In this document: piece by piece, positions 40,034 to 51,330 of the stretch
How positions within the stretch are numbered: position 1 is the stretch's first letter
Layout: every line of letters begins with the position of its first letter
From: Areca catechu
Lineage: Eukaryota > Streptophyta > Magnoliopsida > Arecales > Arecaceae
Reading direction: 5' to 3'
NCBI GenBank assembly: GCA_021397845.1
Contig: CM038049.1
Span: 111,444,877-111,508,876 of the forward strand
Length of the DNA stretch: 64,000 bases
Made by a program: the position numbers and the translations under genes
Notes under the pieces: model-generated
Told to the model about the DNA's origin: nothing
Databases searched by the model: none
The model's input: the letters and a program-made list of their open reading frames with translations, nothing else

Positions 40034-41292
40034 TTATCGATCGCGGGGATCGGGGGAAGGGCCGCGAGCGGCTGTCCATCCACCGGAGCTTCGTTCCGCA
40101 TGAACTTCCTGAGGTAGCCTCTTTTGATTAGCTCCTTGATTTCCCGCTTCAGATTGTGACACTCCTCCGTGTCGTGGCCATGCTCGCGATGGAACTGGCA
40201 GTACTTTGACTTGTCGCGGGTGCTCCTTGGGTTCTGAGAGTGAGGTGGCGGAGGTAGTGCTCGCCCTCAATTTCCATGAGGATCTTCATTCTGGGGGCAA
40301 GGAGAGGGGTGAAACTTCGCTCTGAGGTGGCTCCACCCTTCAGCTTTGGATTTGGACAGGGTCAGCAGGTGGCCCCGGCCTTCGGGTCCCTGGAACATCT
40401 CTCAGGGCCGTCTTCTTCAGGGTCCTCCCATCTAGATCTCGCCGGGTGAGATCGGCCTCCTCCGCTCGGATGTACTTGTGGACACGGAGGAGCTTGGAGT
40501 ACGTCCTGGGGGCTTCTTGTCTAGGAAATAAGTCAGGCGGGACGTCTTGAGCCCGTGCTTTAAAGCCAGCATGGCAACGGGCTCGTCCAGGCTGTAGATC
40601 TCCAAGGCAGCGGTCTTGAAGCGGGTGATGTAGTCCCGAAGCGGCTCCTGATCCTGCTGGCGGATGGAGAAGAGGCTGTCCACCTCTCTCGGCACCTTTC
40701 GACAAGCGTCAAAGTATGCCACAAACTTTCCTTCCAACTAATGGAAGGAGCAGATGGATCCGGGCTCGAGGTGGGTGAACCAAACTCGAGCAGCCTTCCG
40801 GAGGGTAGCTGGGAAGGCAATGCATCAAAGAGCATCCGTGGCCCCCTGGACCCTCATGAGAGCTTTGTAGCTCTCCAGATGGTCCAAGGGGTCGGTGGTC
40901 CCATCGTAGGGATCCACCTGTGGCATGCAGAACCGGCTCGGAATCGGCTCCTCTTGGATTTCCTGGGAGAAGGGGGGACGGGAGTCGTAGCCCACCGGGT
41001 CCGCCGAGGAGTTCTGCAGATCGGCAAATCGGCGGGCGAACTCCGCCAGTTTGCGCTCATGCTCCACCAGGCGCCTCTCGGCCTGGCGCCTGATGGCCTC
41101 GTCGGTGGAGTCTTCCACCGAGGCCGTTGGTGAAGGGGGTGGTGCGCTATCTCGGCATCTCGATGATCGACTCTCGGATCCACCGCGGGCTTCGTCGTCT
41201 GGTGGCTCCGGCGATGAACCGCTCTGGGATGGCCTGGTAGAGCGCAGGCTGGAGGCTCGAGCCATCCCAGCTGGGGCTGCGTGGCCGAGCAC
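40034..41292 (-). pseudogene. gag: T1 gag (Tat)
   Basis: Likely start at 41292 or the Met at 41265 (MARASSLRSTRP). A Ser/Pro-rich head, a charged helix (EAIRRQAERRLVEHERKLAE), then FSQEIQEEPIPSRFCMPQVD and PYDGTTDPLDHLESYKALM, the classic start of the Tat gag core. After a frameshift comes FPATLRKAARVWFTHLEPGS, then KFVAYFDACRKVPREVDSLF and QQDQEPLRDYITRFKTAALE. The nucleic-acid-binding motif YCQFHREHGHDTEECHNLKR is near 40200. Several frameshifts and a stop at about 40738 make it non-functional. Confidence 0.88.
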
Positions 41293-41524
41293 GGATGCTG
41301 TATCTACCGAACTGCCGTAGTTAAGGTTTGCAGCTGTTGATGCCGTAAAACCGAAGGTCGGCCGTAGTTAAGGGAGCGGGAAGCTTCCTCTCCTGGCTGG
41401 TGGCCCCTGGGGATGGGACCTCCCCTACTCGGCTGGTGGACGCTTCGCGTCCACGCGTGACCACCATGGCCGGAGCGTGCTTCGTCCATAGAAAGCTAGC
41501 TCCCACTGGGGTTGTCCTGCCCCG

Positions 41525-41541
41525 CTACCTGGCGCGCCAAT
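41525..41541 (-). other. T1 primer binding site (non-Met type)
   Basis: Next to the 5' LTR edge at 41543 the minus strand reads TTGGCGCGCCAGGTAGCGGG. TGGCGCGCCAGGTAG suits the 3' end of a tRNA other than initiator Met, as is usual for Tat elements; I do not assign the tRNA. Confidence 0.7.
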
Positions 41542-41542
41542 C

Positions 41543-43892
41543 TGTTGCCGATCTCGCCACCGTGCTTATGGCTTCAGAGCCACTGATTTGATTAGACCGT
41601 CTTGCCTCAAGGTCTCCTGGCTCCTAGTCCTGCAAGATAAGGTCAGAAGCTCTGGCCGGGGATCCCGGCGAGGGAGCTCCGACGGTCAAGTTAGAAAATG
41701 GCGAGAGGGAATAGAGTCTCTAAGACGGGCCCCCGAAGGAGTCCCAGACTTAGAGATCATGCTTAGCAAGAAAAGTCTTAGGAAGAGCAAAAATCTGGCC
41801 GAGTTCCTTCACCGGGCTTGCGCCAAGGGCCCCCTCTCGGGGTCTTGGATCCTGCTCTCGATGCTTTTCCCTTTCCCAGCCTCTGTTTCTTGCTTACATG
41901 GTCGTCCGCTCTTCCCATCCTTTTATCCCATCACGCTGCCTTCTGGTTCCCGCTTTCAGGAGGCCCCCTCTTTGCTTTCACCTCCTTCCCTCCCTCTTTT
42001 TCTCCTTTCCCTTTTAGGTTCAAGAACCCAGCGGCCTCCTCGCCTTGCTTGCCAGGCCTAGCGAGGAAAGAGTAGAGGGAGGATGCCGGCCAGACCTTGG
42101 GCCGAGCGTGAGCGCTCTCCTTCCCATGCACCGACAACGCTCGCTACCGGGTCTTTTTTTTTGTCAGGACTTTGCCTCTCGACTGCAGAACCTATCGGGC
42201 CGATGTAAGCGAGGTTTCGCGTGTCGCTATCGATCGTACCGGCGCTCCTCTCGGGGTGTGGCGCGCGCTGCTCGAGGGGAGGCCTCGGAACCCATGCTCC
42301 TATCCTTCAGTGGTCTTAACGTGATGGTTAGTCAGCCCCGACCGAGGTGGGCCCCTCCTGGGCGGACACCTGGCGGAGCGGCAGAGAGGCGCTCGACTTC
42401 GACCGAGGTGGACCCATCTCCGGGCACCACTTGGCGGAGGAGCGAGAGGGCCCGGCTTGACCTCGGCCGAGGTGTGATCGTCTCAGGGTGCCACCTGGCA
42501 AGGGAGCAAGGGACCGCCGGCTTCGGCCGAGGTGTGCCCCTCTTGGGCGGACACCTGGCGGATCGGCAGAGAGGCGCTCAACTTCGGCCGAGGTGGACCC
42601 ATCTCCGGGCGCCACCTGGCGAAGGAGCGAGAGGGCCCGGCTCGACCTCGGCCTAGGTGGGACCGTCTCAGGGCACCACCTGACGAGGGAGCGAGGGGCC
42701 GCCGACTTCGATCAAGGTGTGCCCCTCCTGGGCGGACACCTGGCGGATCGGCAGAGAGGCACTCGACTTCGGTCAAGGTGGATCCATCTCCGGGTGCCAC
42801 CTCGCGAACGAGCGAGAGGGCCCGGCTCGACCTCGCCCGAGGAGGGACCGTCTCAGGGCGCCACCTGGCGAGGGAGCAAGGGGCCGCCGGCTTCGGTCGA
42901 GGTGGGCCCCACCTGGGCGGACACCTGGCAGAGCGGCAGAGAGGTGCTCGACTTCAGCCGAGGTGGACCCTTCTCCGGGTGCCACCTGGCGGAGGAGCGA
43001 GAGAGCCCGGCTTGACCTCGGTCAAGGTGGGACCGTCTCAGGGTGCCACCTGGCGAGGGAGCAAGGGGCCGCCAGCTTCGACCGAGGTGGGCCCCTCCTG
43101 GGCGGACACCTGGCGGAGCGGCAGAGAGGCGCTTGACTTCAACTGAGGTGGACCCGTCTCCGGGCGCCACCTGGCGGAGGAGCGAGAGGGCCCGGCTCGA
43201 CCTCGACCGAGGTGGGATCGTCTCAGGGCGCCACCTGGCGAGGGAGCAGAGGGGCCGCCGGCTTCGACCGAGGTGGGCCCCTCTTGGGTGGACACCTGGC
43301 AGAGCGGCAGAGAGGCGCTCGACTTCGGCCGTGGTGGATCCGTCTCCGGGTGCCACCTGGCGGAGGAGCGAGAGAGCCCGGCTCGACCTCGGCCGAGGTG
43401 GGACCATCTCAGGGCACCACCTGGTGAGGGAGCAGAGGGGGCCGCCGACTTCGGTCGAGGTGGGCCCCTCCTGGGGTGTACACCTGGCAGAGTGGCAGAG
43501 AGGCACTCGCTTCGGCCGAGGTGGACCCATCTCCGGGCGCCACCTGGCGGAGGAGCGAGAGAGCCCGGCTCGACCTCGGTCGAGGTGGGACCGTCTTAGG
43601 GCGCCACCTGGCGAGGGAGCAGAGGGGGCCGCCGGCTTCGGCCGAGGTGGGCCCCTCCTGGGTGGACACCTGGCGGAGCGGTAGAGAGGCGCTCGACTTC
43701 GACCGAGGTGGACCCGTCTCCGGGTGCCACCTGGTGAAGGAGCGAGAGGGCCCAGACCGACTTCGACTTCGGCCGTGGTGGAGCGACATCCAACCTTGCT
43801 GGACCGATCCCGTTCTGCTGAAAAATTCCACGTGGCTCGAATCACGCCCGGCGAAATCTGAGACACTCCACGTCATCGTAACGACTGTAACA
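41543..43892 (-). repeat. T1 5' LTR with the same 185-bp array
   Basis: Pairs with 28485-30829. Its array spans about 42340-43760 and has the same three-submonomer order. Left and right copies differ mainly by transitions. Confidence 0.93.
42340..43760. repeat. 185-bp higher-order tandem array in T1 5' LTR
   Basis: Same architecture as 29285-30690, about eight units of three ~61-bp submonomers. Many overlapping open frames on both strands are artefacts of the array. Confidence 0.88.
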
Positions 43893-43897
43893 AGTAC

Positions 43898-44337
43898 CAA
43901 TCAAAATACTGCTCTAAGGCAGACTCCCAATCCTCATACACCCTGGGATCTAAGCTACCATCGAAAGTGGGTGCCTCAAGCTTGATACTCCTAAGGGCTC
44001 GTTCTTCACGGTCCTCCAGATTGGGTCTCCTAGGACGGGTATCAACAAAGGGGTCAGGGTCTCTCCCAAAGTCATCCTCAAAGTAAGGGTCTTGTGGCAG
44101 GTTTCTCCTGGGATGAGGTGACTCAGGATTGGGTTCAGGTCAGGGCCTAGCAGCTTCCTCTAGGGGTCTCAGTCTAGCCTCTATCTGATCCAGTCTATTG
44201 TTCAACTGGTTGCCAAACTGGGTCATGGATTGAGTCATGGATTGGGTTAAGGCTCCAATGTCAGCTCGCAGTTGGTCCATGGTGTCGGTAGAGGGTGGAG
44301 AAGGTGGGTGAAAAGAGGTTCCTGATCTAGTGCACAT
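43898..44337 (-). pseudogene. gag: N2 gag, N-terminal part
   Basis: The start at 44337 reads MCTRSGTSFHPPSPPSTDTM, like the M-TRSG starts of N1 and N3. MDQLRADIGALTQSMTQSMT and NNRLDQIEARLRPLEEAARP (coiled) follow, then a stop. Beyond it a PTFDGSL-type motif leads into the sequence that rejoins 28484 on the far side of T1. The T1 insertion site lies within the capsid-like core. Confidence 0.8.
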
Positions 44338-45166
44338 GTAACAAAACGATGCTACGGTTTGCTAGACCTAGGAGATATCTCTAAATGTAAAGTCAAGAAG
44401 ATGAACCTGGAAGTAGTAACTTGGCACCTGGCCAGGTAAGTGTAAGGTGAGTGGAGGTTCCTCTTTGCTTGCCTAGACACCAATTAGAAATTGGCCAGGT
44501 AAGCGAACCAACCCACTTCCCTTCGGGCTCTAGTCCCTGAACCACTTGCCTAGACACTAGCTACACAAGCACACACCAACAAGCAATCCAGCTTGGCTCG
44601 GCACTTGGGTTGACCCGACTTCATGGGTGTCCCTAGCTCACAAGTGCAAATTAAACGTCTAATTGATTTTAGTTAATGGCTAGAGATCGATATGCCGGGT
44701 GGTGGTTTTTGGGCTAGGGACAGGTAATGAAATCCTGACCCTATGTTAAATTGACGCCCTTAAGATATGTTATGTAAAATGAAGTACAATAATGACTAAT
44801 GAAATGACTTAAAAAATTTTTTTTTTTGTTCTTTTGTGTCTTTTAGATGGGTGAATGCTAAACAAAATGCAGGAATTAAAACATGCAAGAAGCAAGCTAG
44901 ATGGATGAATGAATCAAAAGATGAGATGCTTGCTGAAATATTAGACCTGAGATTTTCTCAGGCAGTATTTTGGCTTGTAAAAACTCTACAAACTGAAATA
45001 AAATCTAAGAAAATATAAAAAAATACTTTGAAATTAATGTGATCTAAAAAAATAGAAATCATAAAATTTGGATGTCTCTATAGAGAGAAACAATCCAATG
45101 ATCAGACCATATACAGACTGACCAGAATGCAGAAAATGAAACAAATGCACTAGTTCTAGCCTTGCT
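44338..45166 (-). other. 5' leader of N2
   Basis: On the minus strand it contains the 9-bp/9-nt hairpin (44742-44716), TAGCCCAAAAACCACC, and a CCAATTTCTAATTGGTGTCTA module (about 44502-44482). The Y-shaped segment found in N1 and G1 is not seen. Confidence 0.65.
44716..44742 (-). other. N2 leader hairpin (9-bp stem, 9-nt loop)
   Basis: AGGGUCAGG, loop AUUUCAUUA, CCUGUCCCU. Same fold as N1, G1 and N3. Confidence 0.6.
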
Positions 45167-45178
45167 CTGATACCAAGA
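45167..45178 (-). other. N2 primer binding site
   Basis: Minus strand TGGTATCAGAGC next to the surviving 5' LTR edge at 45180. Confidence 0.9.
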
Positions 45179-45179
45179 T

Positions 45180-45438
45180 TGGTGCGGAGGCAAGGGGGTT
45201 AGGGCTAGGGATGCTAGATGCTAGTAAGGATGCTTACAATGCAAAGGAATCCATTTTTTAGGGTTGATGAAATTTTTTTTTTTTTTTTATGTTTCTTGTT
45301 GTTCTTCTTCGTTGTTTTAGGGTTTCGATTCTCGATCACAAGCAAAGATAAGAAATACGAAGAACAGTAATGGAAGCTTATGCTAGCAGTTCAAAGCCCT
45401 AAAAGTAAGAATGAGAACAGGACCCTGGGATTAAGAAA
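45180..45438 (-). repeat. N2 5' LTR, truncated to 259 bp
   Basis: Matches 13406-13660 of the 3' LTR and stops abruptly at 45438; the following bases are S1 sequence. The remaining ~1.5 kb of this LTR, and S1 gag beyond it, are deleted. Confidence 0.88.
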
Positions 45439-45564
45439 TATGTATTTCAACTGCAATACTATTAGAAATGTCCACAATAAATCAAGAAAAATTTGGGTTC
45501 CCAAAGGAACCACCTCAACTAACCTGCAAGGACCCAAGTTAGCTTGGGTACCTAAAAGAACTTC

Positions 45565-46062
45565 TTGATTTTCTTGCAGGAATGTCTTGCAGCCCAGAAA
45601 TTGAAGAAAAGATGGTATCTCGATAGTGGCTGTTCAAGGCATATGATGGGTGACAAGGTTCAGTTCATCATCCTGGAAATAAAAGGAGGTATGGTTACTT
45701 TTGGAGACAATGGCAAAGGAAAAATAATCGAAATTAGTAAGATCAAAATAACCACTTGTACTTTTATTGAAAATGTATTGCTAGTAGATAAGTTGAAGCA
45801 TAATTTATTAAGTATTAGTCAATTATGTGATAAAGGTTTCAAAGTTATCTTTGAATCATCTATGTGTATAGTAACAAACTCTCTTGATTCTAGTAGTAAA
45901 TTCATTGGACATAGACTTGGAAATATCTATGTGATAGATCTAAATGATCTAGCCATGACTAGTAGTTCCAGTTTAGTTGCAATGAATGCTAAGACCAAGG
46001 AGTCTTGTTTATTATGGCATAGAAGATTAGGTCATGCTAGCAGCATACTATTGCCAAGTTGA
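45565..46062 (+). pseudogene. S1 protease and gag-pre-integrase
   Basis: Upstream, in another part of the frame, lies IWVPKG...TNLQGPKLAWVPKR (45490-45560), the Sirevirus linker before protease. RWYLDSGCSRHMMGDKVQF gives the Asp-Ser-Gly protease site. KGKIIEISKIK, NVLLVDKLKHNLLSISQLCD and CLLWHRRLGHAS (first His pair of the integrase zinc site) follow. The frame ends in a stop at 46062 within the pre-integrase region and continues in a neighbouring frame. Confidence 0.88.
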
Positions 46063-47140
46063 TTTCCAAAAATCGTGTTAGAGGCATGCCTAAGTTTAAA
46101 GTTGATTTTGATCATGTTTGTGATGCATGCCAAATGGGTAAACAAACTAGGGAGAGATTTAAATCCAAAAATATGATTTCAACTTCTAGACCTCTAGAAC
46201 TACTTCACATGGACTTATTTGGACCAACTAGGACCACAAGCCTAGGAGGTATGAAATATATCCTTGTGATTGTAGATGATTTTTCTAGATTTACATGGAT
46301 TTTGTTTATTGCTCACAAAGATGAAACTTTCAAAGTGTTTAAAAAATTTTACAAAATAGTTTCAAATCAGAAAAATCTTTCTATAATTTCAATTATAAGT
46401 GATCACGGCACTGAATTTGAAAATCAATTTTTCAATGATTATTATACTGAAAATGGCATTGATCACAACTTCTCCGCTCCTAGAACAGCATAACAAAATG
46501 GTGTTGTAGAGAGGAAAAATAGGACTTTGGAAGAAATAGCCAGAACGATGTTATGTAAAGGTAATCTTCCAAGGTACTTTTGGGCAAAAGCGGTGAACAT
46601 TACTTGTTATATTTTTAATCGTGTTTTGATCCATCCTATTTTGAAGAAAACCTCTATGAGCTTTGGAATGAAAAGAAACCCAACATAAATTATTTTCATG
46701 TGTTTGAATGTAAATGCTTTGTACTTAACAATGGTAAGGATAATCTAGGAAAATTTGATGCTAAATATGATGAAGTAATTTTCCTTGGTTATTCACTACA
46801 TAGCAAAGCATATAAGATATTTAATAAAATGACTCTTACTGTTAAAGAGTCAATGCATGTTATCTTTGATGAAACTAGCCCTTCACCATCTAGAAAAGAT
46901 GAGTGTATTGACAATGATGCAGGTACTATTCAAAAGGAGATGGAAGACATGAGTATTCAAGAAAGACTAATTGAAGAAGAAGAAGAAACGGTAAGTAAGG
47001 ATCATACCGATCTGCCAACTGAATGGAGGTACTCTACTTCCCATCCTAAAGAATTAATTATTGGTGATCTTTCTCAAGGTATTAGGACTAGGTCTACACA
47101 TAGGACTGCACCTAGCCTTTATATTACATATAGAGCCTAA
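46059..47140 (+). pseudogene. S1 integrase
   Basis: 46059-46493 holds CDACQMGKQTRERFKS (zinc site cysteines), HMDLFGPTRTTSLGGMKY (first Asp), IVDDFSRFTWILFI and ISDHGTEFENQF (second Asp). A TAA replaces a Gln codon just before NGVVERKNRTLEEIART (catalytic Glu). 46700-47140 continues with KCFVLNNGKDNLGKFDAKYD and VIFLGYSLHSKAYKIFN, the usual copia post-integrase region, followed by an acidic linker. Two interruptions make it dead, but all catalytic residues are present. Confidence 0.88.
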
Positions 47141-48124
47141 TACTTTAGAAGAAGCAGAAAATGACCCAAACTGGATGTTAGCTATGCATGAAGAATTAAA
47201 CCAGTTTGAAAGAAATAAGGTTTGGAAACTAGTTGATAGACCTAAAGACCACTCAATCATAGGAACCAAATGGGTCTATAGGAACAAACTAGATGAACAA
47301 GGAAATGTCATTAGAAACAAAGCTAGATTAGTGGCTAAGGGATATAGTCAAGAAGAAGGTATTATTTTGATGAAACTTATGCACCCATAGCAAGATTAGA
47401 AGCCATTAGATTACTTCTTGCATTTGCTTGCTACATGAATTTTAAACTTTTTCAAATGGATGTGAAAAGTGCATTTCTAAATGGTTTTATCTCCGAACAA
47501 GTTTTTGTAGAACAACCACCGGGTTTTGAAAATCATGCATTTCCAAACCATTTGTTTAAACTCAATAAATCTTTATATGGTTTGAAACAAGCCCCTAGAG
47601 CCTGGTATGATAGACTTAGCACTTTCTTAATTAAAAATAATTTTTCAAGAGGAAATGTTGATAAAACTCTTTTTATCAAAAAGAAAAATAATGATATATT
47701 AGTTGTACAAATTTATGTGGATGATGTTATATTTGGTGCAACTAATGATAATTTTTGTGAAGAATTTGCTAAGCTAATGCATGGAGAATTTGAAATGAGC
47801 CTAATGGGTGAACTTAATTACTTTCTCAAACTTCAAGTAAAGCAAACAAAGGAAGGGATCTTCATCAACCAAGCCAAATACACCAAGGAAATAATCAAGA
47901 AGTTTGGTATGGAGACGAGCAAACAAATGAGCACACCCATGAGCCCATCTTGCAAATTGGACAAAGATGAAAACGGATCCAATGTTGACCAAAAGCTATA
48001 TAGAGGTATGATCGGATCCTTATTATATTTAACTACAAGTAGACCGGATATCTTGTATAGTGTATGTATATGTGCTAGATTTCAATGTAATCCTAAAGAA
48101 ATACATATGCTCGCTGTTAAATGA
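47061..48124 (+). pseudogene. S1 reverse transcriptase
   Basis: 47061-47390 carries EEAENDPNWMLAMHEELNQF and GTKWVYRNKLDEQGNVIRNK; a one-base shift follows. 47435-48124 carries LFQMDVKSAFLNGFISEQVF, PPGFENHAFPNHLFKLNKSL and YGLKQAPRAWYDRLSTFL. VVQIYVDDVIFGATNDN is the catalytic YVDD box, then EFEMSLMGELNYFLKLQVKQ and GSLLYLTTSRPDILYSVCIC. It is close to consensus for Sirevirus RT apart from the frameshift. Confidence 0.9.
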
Positions 48125-48640
48125 ATATTAAGATATTTGAAAGGTACAAGTAATCTAGGTCTTTGATTTTCAAAAGAATCATCTTTGAATTTAGTTGGAT
48201 TTTTTGATGCTGACTATGCTGGTTGCAAAGTTGATAGAAAGAGCACTAGTGGTACACGTCAATTTCTAGGGCTGAATTTAATCTCATGGCACTACAAGAA
48301 ATAAAACTCAGTAGCACTTTCTATTGCTGAGATAGAGAATGTTGCTGCAGGGAGTTGTTGTGCACAAGTGTTATGGATTAAACAACAACTAGAAGACTTT
48401 GGTGTTACATAATACAAAATTCCTATCAAGTGTGATAACACAAGTGCTATAATTTTAACCAAAAATCCTATTCAATATTCTAAACTAAGCATATAGAGAT
48501 TTGACACCATTTTATTAGAGACCATATTTTGAATGGTGATATAGAATTAGAATTTATCCTAACTGAAAAATAATTAGCTGACATTTTTACTAAGCCACTA
48601 AGTCAGGATAGATTTGAATTGCTTAGAGGATAATTAGGGC
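48125..48640 (+). pseudogene. S1 RNase H
   Basis: Reads ILRYLKGTSNLGL, FFDADYAGCKVDRKSTSGT (first Asp), SIAEIENVAAGSCCAQVLWI (Thr-Glu-Ala-Glu region altered to AEIEN) and KCDNTSAIILTKNPIQYSK, with at least four stops and the terminal ADIFTKPL-like segment at about 48580-48605. Ends pol. Confidence 0.85.
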
Positions 48641-49134
48641 TTTGTGATCCTTTCTAGATTTAAATAACCTAATTTCCTTTAAAACTAAGGATGAATTATC
48701 TAGAATACCTCCTACATTTATCATGATTGTTGAGCAACTTTCCTTAGACTTTCATTTTATCGAATTCAATTTCTGAATCATTTCATTTTCTGTGGAAAGT
48801 TTCTGTTCGAGTCGACTCGAGCAATCTTGCTCCGGTCAAGCCAGCTCGAATGTCTGAGTTCTTTACCTTTGCTCTGGTCGAGCCGACTAAGTCTTTGCCT
48901 AGCCTACTCGATGTTATGATTTTTCTGAGTTCACTCTGTCGAGCCGACTCTAATTTTTCTAGGGTTGGGCGAGCCGACTCGAAAGTTTGGAAATCTCTAT
49001 TTAAGTAGTTCCGAGCTATATTTTCCTGTACTTCACTCTTTTTATTTTACTTCAAACACTCCACTCCTCTTGGAAACTTTATCAAACTTCCAAAATTCAT
49101 TCCCTAGAACCTAAATTTCCTAAATTCCACTGTA
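48641..49134 (+). other. S1 spacer between pol and ORF3
   Basis: Non-coding. Positions 48805-48985 contain about eight GAGCCGACTC/GAGTCGACTC variants like those in the LTR. A TATTTAAGTAG-like box lies at about 48999-49009 ahead of ORF3. Confidence 0.55.
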
Positions 49135-50540
49135 ATGGCTTCTCGAAGATCTGCAAGGAAGATTCTTCAAGTTGGTGAATCAAGCACATGCAGTGAGATG
49201 CAAAAGAGAAAAGAGGAAAAGGTCTATCTCTGAGCAACAAGAAGAAAAAACTCCCTCTCCAACTGCATAGATTATCTCAATGGCCAACCGGCCTATCACT
49301 TGCGGAAGAAGAATAGATTTCTTCTTCCTAGAAGAGATGGAAATGAAGATCGGAAGATGGATAGAAAGTCAGGGCTGGAAGCATTTCTGCTCTTTGGATA
49401 TCTTAACCTACCCCTCACTGGTATGGATCTTCTATGAAAATATAGTTCTTCAAGAATTTTATTTGGAATCAACAGTTAAGGAAATCAAAATCATCGTAGA
49501 TGAAGAGAAGTTGGGAAACTTGCTACAGATGCCTACGGACAGCACCACTGAGCTTACTCTACCGGACAAAGAACACATATTAAAGCTCATTTTGGAGAAA
49601 GAAGATGTGAGCTCCGTTCAGCATGTTCAGGCCAACTTTTAGTTCAAAGGAAATGAGGCTTCTACATAATATGGTCAATAGAATTTTTCTTCAAAGGACT
49701 AGTCACTTTGATTGGGTCAGCAAGAAAGACATGACCTTTATGGGACATCTAATAGAAGAAAAGCCTCTCAATCTTCCCTACATAATGATGATTCGAATGA
49801 CTGAAGCAGCAAGGAAAGTCAAAGCCCGCCTACCCTATGGTATGGTCTTCATTCTACTGTTTGAAGAAGCTGGAGTTGACTTAACCAATGAGATAGGCAA
49901 ACCACTACATCACTTTGACACCTACTCCTTCAATTCATTGAAAGAATGGGTTATAAGCTACAAGAAGGAATTTGAATAAAGAAATTGTCTAGTCAGGTTG
50001 CTGCTACTTCTTCAGAAGATGATGAAGCTACTACTGTTGAAGAAAGATCTGAAGATACAAAGATTACTCCATCTGACCTCAAGAAGCTAATATTTCAGAA
50101 GATGGAAACAATTTCAAGTTCATTGATAGATCACATGAACTCTGCAATTGATGAAATGAAAAGTACAGTTAATGCAAGCTTGCAGGAAATGAGATCTGAA
50201 CAGAAGCTTCACCAGGAGAAAATTGAAAAGGAAATAGAGGATTTTAAAGAAGAGATCAGAAGCATCCTGCTATAATCCCAAAAGGAAACAATCACTACTG
50301 AAGATGCTCCCACACAGATCTTCAAGGAGTCACTTGAAACTCCTGTTCCTATTCCTTCATCTGATCTTCCCTCAATTAAACCTAAACCTGGTGAGACCAA
50401 GAAGAAACCCAAAACCAAGAAGACTAAGACTTTTAAAGCCCTTGTTAGAACTAGGTTGGTTTAAACCCCTGAAAACTAAGACCTTTGATAAGGTTATAGA
50501 GGTAGGCTCCTCTTCTTCTAGTGGAGAAGAAGAAGAATAG
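49135..50540 (+). pseudogene. S1 ORF3 (envelope-position ORF of Sireviruses; putative plant transposon protein-like)
   Basis: The ATG at 49135 reads MASRRSARKILQVGESSTCS, then a frameshift. 49280-49642 reads FFLEEMEMKIGRWIESQGWK, SLVWIFYENIVLQEFYLEST and VDEEKLGNLLQMPTDSTTEL. This resembles the FY-N...V-G...I lL-lp layout of the plant family called putative plant transposon protein. 49623-49979 continues with LLHNMVNRIFLQRTSHFDWV and RLPYGMVFILLFEEAGVDL. 49985-50275 is a charged coiled coil. A Lys/Pro tail and SSSSSGEEEE end it at 50540. No signal peptide or strong membrane segment is seen, so an envelope role is unsupported. Three frame changes make it a pseudogene. Confidence 0.65.
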
Positions 50541-51330
50541 ATTATTTGACTAGTCTTTTGGTTGTAATTCTGACTTTGTTAATATTTTACTTTTTATCTT
50601 CTACAATATGAATGCACTTTCCTTCTCACTTTGTATTGCAATATTCTTAATGAAATGAAAGATATTTTAGCATTTTTTCTTTATTGTCATATACTATCTG
50701 ATCAATGCTTTGATACAATTGTGATGAATTTTAATTAGAATTTCCAATTTAAGAAAGTGAAATTATCTCAAATAAATATTAATGACTTTCTCAATCTATT
50801 TCAAAATCTAAGCTTTATTTGAAATCACCTTTTTGATTGATTGACAAAAAGGGGGAGAAATGTGTTGGAAAAATGTGTTGTCATGAAAATTCTTACTTAT
50901 GTTGAGTTTCCTACCAATTATTCTTATAGTGCATAAAAAGAATGAAAAAGGAGGAGCACAAAAGTGATAGTATTCAAAAGAACCTAATGCAAACCTGGAG
51001 AAAGGGGGAGATTCTCTTGAATGGTTTTGCTCTGATTGCTACTTAATCTTAATGCTCTGATTGCTATTGCTCTACAAATTTATCTTAATTCTGTCAATTT
51101 TTTTTCCAAACCCTGATACTCCATATTTTATGCTAATTATAATATTATAAAGCATGAAATGTTTGATACCTTGATGATATACAATAATATCATCTCGAGC
51201 TCTGATACTTATTTACAAACTTAATTAGCTTTGATACATGTGAATATTTAACTTTCAAATACTTTTATACATATAAAGCGTAAAGAATTTTTCATGCCCA
51301 GTGTTTTGTCATCATCAAAAAGGGAAAGAT
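50541..51330 (+). other. S1 3' untranslated region with several polypurine tracts
   Basis: A/T-rich and non-coding. AAAAAGGGGGAGAAA (50846-50860), GAGAAAGGGGGAGA (50998-51011) and AAAAAGGGAAAGAT (51317-51330, directly before the 3' LTR) are successive purine tracts, a known Sirevirus trait. Confidence 0.75.

Larger units (their letters stand above)
28485..43892 (-). mobile_element. T1: Tat-type Ty3/gypsy retrotransposon, minus strand
   Basis: LTRs 28485-30829 (2345 bp) and 41543-43892 (2350 bp) with a perfect TSD AGTAC (28480-28484, 43893-43897) in N2 gag. The minus-strand order is gag, protease, RT, RNase H, a second archaeal-type RNase H and integrase, then a minisatellite and an antisense gene before the 3' LTR. 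Dual RNase H and an antisense ORF are marks of the Tat group. It is far more GC-rich than its surroundings. The LTRs show many C/T and G/A differences, so it is older than N1 or G1. No chromodomain. Confidence 0.93.
13406..45438 (-). mobile_element. N2: deleted chromovirus-type Ty3/gypsy element, minus strand, host to G1 and T1
   Basis: The 3' LTR is 13406-15152. The 5' LTR survives only as 45180-45438, its U5 end, with a primer site at 45167-45178. Internal pieces on the minus strand: leader (45166-44338), gag N-terminus (44337-43898), [T1], gag with zinc knuckle and protease (28484-27120), [G1], RT start joined to an integrase scrap (16627-15828), and a chromodomain frame (15690-15153). RT, RNase H and integrase catalytic parts are absent. 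No TSD can be tested because the right edge was deleted together with S1 gag. Of the three relatives it keeps the most gag. Confidence 0.85.

Noticed and set aside
42328..43866. A 337-codon minus-strand frame and others nearby
   Set aside because: Same tandem array in the other T1 LTR; no domain and no codon structure.
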